NCBI GenBank assembly: GCA_965646165.1 | Contig: CBFFYP010000041.1 | Coordinates: 1 to 40,367, forward strand | Direction of reading: 5' to 3' | Origin: MGBC114844 sp910585855 | GTDB taxonomy: Bacteria > Bacillota > Clostridia > Lachnospirales > Lachnospiraceae | DNA: 40,367 nucleotides | Part shown: piece by piece, positions 38,679-40,367 of the stretch | Numbering within the stretch: position 1 is the first letter of the stretch | Layout: each line of letters starts with the position of its first letter | The notes under the pieces: generated by a model | Told to the model about the DNA's origin: nothing | Database searches by the model: none | Seen by the model: the letters and a program-made list of their open reading frames with translations, nothing else | Made by a program: the position numbers and the translations under genes

Positions 38679-39959
38679 TTATTTTGCAATCGCTTCTTCT
38701 ATTTCTGCAATCTCTTCCTTTACAATGCGGACTTTCTCAATTCGGTTTTTATCCAAGGAATCGACAATAAAAGTATATCCATTTACATGAATAGAATCAT
38801 TTACTTCCGGCAGGCGATCCAATGTTTCAATAATATAGCCGCCGATTGAATCATAGTCATCTGATTTTAGCTGGATATCCAATAAATCATTCACCTCATC
38901 CAGTTTAATCTGTCCATCAATTTGATAACTTCCATCGCTTAAAAGAGAAATCTCTTCGTCTTCATCTTCATCAAACTCATCCCGTATATCTCCGACAATC
39001 TCCTCCAACAAATCCTCTAATGTAATCAAACCGGCAGTAACACCATATTCATCCAGTACAATTACAATATTTACAGAAGCCTTCCGCATTTCTAACATAA
39101 GTTCGGAAAGTTTTTTCGTTTCATAGGTAAAATAACTTTCTCTTAAAATACTGCGGATAGAAAATGACTCTCCTTTTGGAAACAGTAAAACATCCTTCAT
39201 ATTGATAATACCAATTACATTATCTGTTGTTTCCTCATAGATTGGAATACGGGTATAGCGAAACTCCTCAAAAACAGAAAGAAGTTCTTCATAAGAAGCA
39301 GATACTTCCAGCATAGTCATATCAATACGTGGCACCATAACATCCTTTGCTCTGGCATCACCAAAATCAAAAAGGTTACTGATAATTTCATGTTCCTCTG
39401 TTTCTAGCACTCCCTCTTCATGACTGACATCTACCAAAGTACGAAGCTCAGTTTCTGTTATTATTGCGGATTTATCATTTGGATTCACTCGAAGCAGCAG
39501 CAAAAGCCCTGTAGAAAGTTTATTAACCAAAAAAATTAACGGTGTGAGAATAAACATCAAACTATAGATAATAGGTGCAATAAAAAGAGCAATCTTTTCT
39601 GCATGAATTGTAGCAAAGGTTTTCGGTGTAATCTCTCCAAATATCAAAATCAGTATAGTAAGAGTACCTGTTGCAATACCAGCTCCAGCATTTCCAAATA
39701 GTCTTGTAGCAAGTATGGTTGACAGAGAAGAAGCAAAAATATTTACGATATTATTTCCAATTAAAATCGCACTAAGCATTTTGCCCGAATTTTCAGTAAC
39801 ACGATTTAATACTGCTGCACGTTTATTTCCCTCTTCTACTAACGCACGAATACGAATTTTATTTACCGTAGTAAGTGCAGTTTCTGAACAAGAGAAAAAT
39901 GCAGATAAACCAATTAAAATAACTATAATAACTAGCTGAGTGACGGGACTCGAATCCAA
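38679..39959 (-). CDS. CNNM/CorC-family membrane protein (hemolysin C-like)
   Basis: 426 residues. A DUF21/CNNM membrane domain (about 1-190) has four hydrophobic segments and the signature FFSCSETALTTVNKIRIRAL; GEITPKTFA is also typical. A pair of CBS domains follows (about 205-330, with VMVPRIDMTMLE and DEYGVTAGLITLEDLLEEIVG), then a CorC/HlyC C-terminal domain (about 345-420, with DGSYQIDGQIKLDEVNDLL). Members transport or regulate Mg2+ and related divalent ions; the old hemolysin name is not functional evidence. I take the TTG start with AGGAG eleven bases upstream, since it gives the full first membrane helix and no ATG lies near. Own promoter and terminator. Confidence 0.9.
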   Translation of the reverse strand: MDSSPVTQLVIIVILIGLSAFFSCSETALTTVNKIRIRALVEEGNKRAAVLNRVTENSGKMLSAILIGNNIVNIFASSLSTILATRLFGNAGAGIATGTLTILILIFGEITPKTFATIHAEKIALFIAPIIYSLMFILTPLIFLVNKLSTGLLLLLRVNPNDKSAIITETELRTLVDVSHEEGVLETEEHEIISNLFDFGDARAKDVMVPRIDMTMLEVSASYEELLSVFEEFRYTRIPIYEETTDNVIGIINMKDVLLFPKGESFSIRSILRESYFTYETKKLSELMLEMRKASVNIVIVLDEYGVTAGLITLEDLLEEIVGDIRDEFDEDEDEEISLLSDGSYQIDGQIKLDEVNDLLDIQLKSDDYDSIGGYIIETLDRLPEVNDSIHVNGYTFIVDSLDKNRIEKVRIVKEEIAEIEEAIAK

Positions 39960-40047
39960 AAAAAACCAACTCCTTTTTTAATATGTAGAATTTAAGCAGA
40001 AAAAAAATATCCCAAACAATTTTCTTTTACTGCAAGTAACGCTTTTA

Positions 40048-40076
40048 ATCGTACAATAGAATAAGATAGTTGTCAA
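40048..40076 (-). promoter_or_regulatory. Promoter of the CNNM-type gene
   Basis: Minus strand TTGACA, 17-bp spacer, TACGAT, about 90 bp ahead of the TTG start. Between this promoter and the B5 repeat (40077-40244) the DNA is A+T-rich and shows no gene. Confidence 0.75.
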
Positions 40077-40244
40077 GTGGACGAAGCAGAGATTCATAAA
40101 GATTTTAGAAATTTTTTAAATCAATCTAAAAAAATGTAGATCAGGATAAACTTACAAAGTTACAAAAGTATGATAGCATTGATTGGTATGCAATTTTCAT
40201 TTTGAAAATATCATTAAGTCTTTTGGAATTGAATAATAAAAGTA

Positions 40245-40367
40245 GGACGCCAGATTCGAAAACGGTGGGCAGCCTGCTGTTCCGGCTTCCAAAAAGCAAG
40301 AAGTTCTAAGACTTCTGCCGTTTCATTCATCCAGCCGGACAGACCGGGGCGCAATTCGCCCTCATAA
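40245..40367 (+). repeat. Family B element B5, cut by the window end
   Basis: Starts GGACGCCAGATTCG and matches the first 120 bp of B3a almost exactly (CAAGAAGTTCTAAGACTTCT, then ACCGGGGCGCAATTCGCCC). The sequence ends inside the core, so whether it is single or composite cannot be said. Confidence 0.88.

Noticed and set aside
39935..39959. tRNA-like GATTCGAGTCCCG stretch on the minus strand
   Set aside because: It looks like a T-arm, but the flanks do not form a 5-bp T-stem or acceptor stem and no other tRNA parts are present; it encodes the N-terminus of the CNNM-type protein.
5231..40367. CRISPR or ordinary insertion sequence explanation for the repeats
   Set aside because: Copies are far apart, 100-800 bp long and palindromic, with no spacers between short repeats and no transposase gene inside, so neither a CRISPR array nor an autonomous IS fits.

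Overview
This is low-GC Firmicute DNA, most likely from a gut-type Lachnospiraceae (Clostridia). The clearest lineage marks are the SCIFF ranthipeptide with its radical-SAM maturase beside a TIGR04086-type membrane protein and a fused SecDF, the paired GGGtGRT and NifU-like genes, and a T-box in front of pheST. No tRNA, rRNA or CRISPR array was seen.

Layout. Positions 1-3300 look like the end of an integrated element: a lipoprotein, a repeat-containing membrane protein and a tyrosine recombinase. Positions 3343-5072 hold the GGGtGRT/NifU-like pair. Positions 5440-8803 are a two-component system with a BcrA-type ABC exporter, as in peptide-antibiotic sensing modules. Positions 8891-13516 are housekeeping genes: asd, a YbgC-like thioesterase, dtd and a divergent EF-G. 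Next come tyrA-aroA (14647-17091), a 1407-residue surface protein (17284-21507), a small Cys-rich protein, and T-box/pheS-pheT-queA (22852-27727). Positions 28595-31809 carry an ABC importer of the iron/haem/cobalamin class without a binding protein, plus a VWA-like protein and a 45-residue membrane peptide. Positions 31819-36041 carry secDF, the SCIFF maturase, SCIFF and the TIGR04086 protein. A four-gene orphan pilin-like operon (36631-38374) and a CNNM/CorC-type membrane protein (38679-39959) close the window.

The most unusual content is between the genes. Two families of long imperfect palindromes occupy nearly every sizeable intergenic gap: family A (about 100-175 bp, seven copies) and family B (about 360-bp units, seven units at five loci, two loci being tail-to-tail composites of about 700-800 bp). 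Within each family the arms differ between copies yet still pair inside each copy, so the fold is conserved rather than the sequence. A and B share the same tips (GACGCC[A/G]GA at one end, TC[T/C]GGCTGT at the other) and each has a conserved 3' tail, so they look like one superfamily of non-autonomous mobile or RNA-structured elements. A third short repeat (C, about 63 bp) accompanies two of the B loci. I do not recognise these as a described family.

Reading was by eye, so element limits are good to a few bases and domain positions are approximate.
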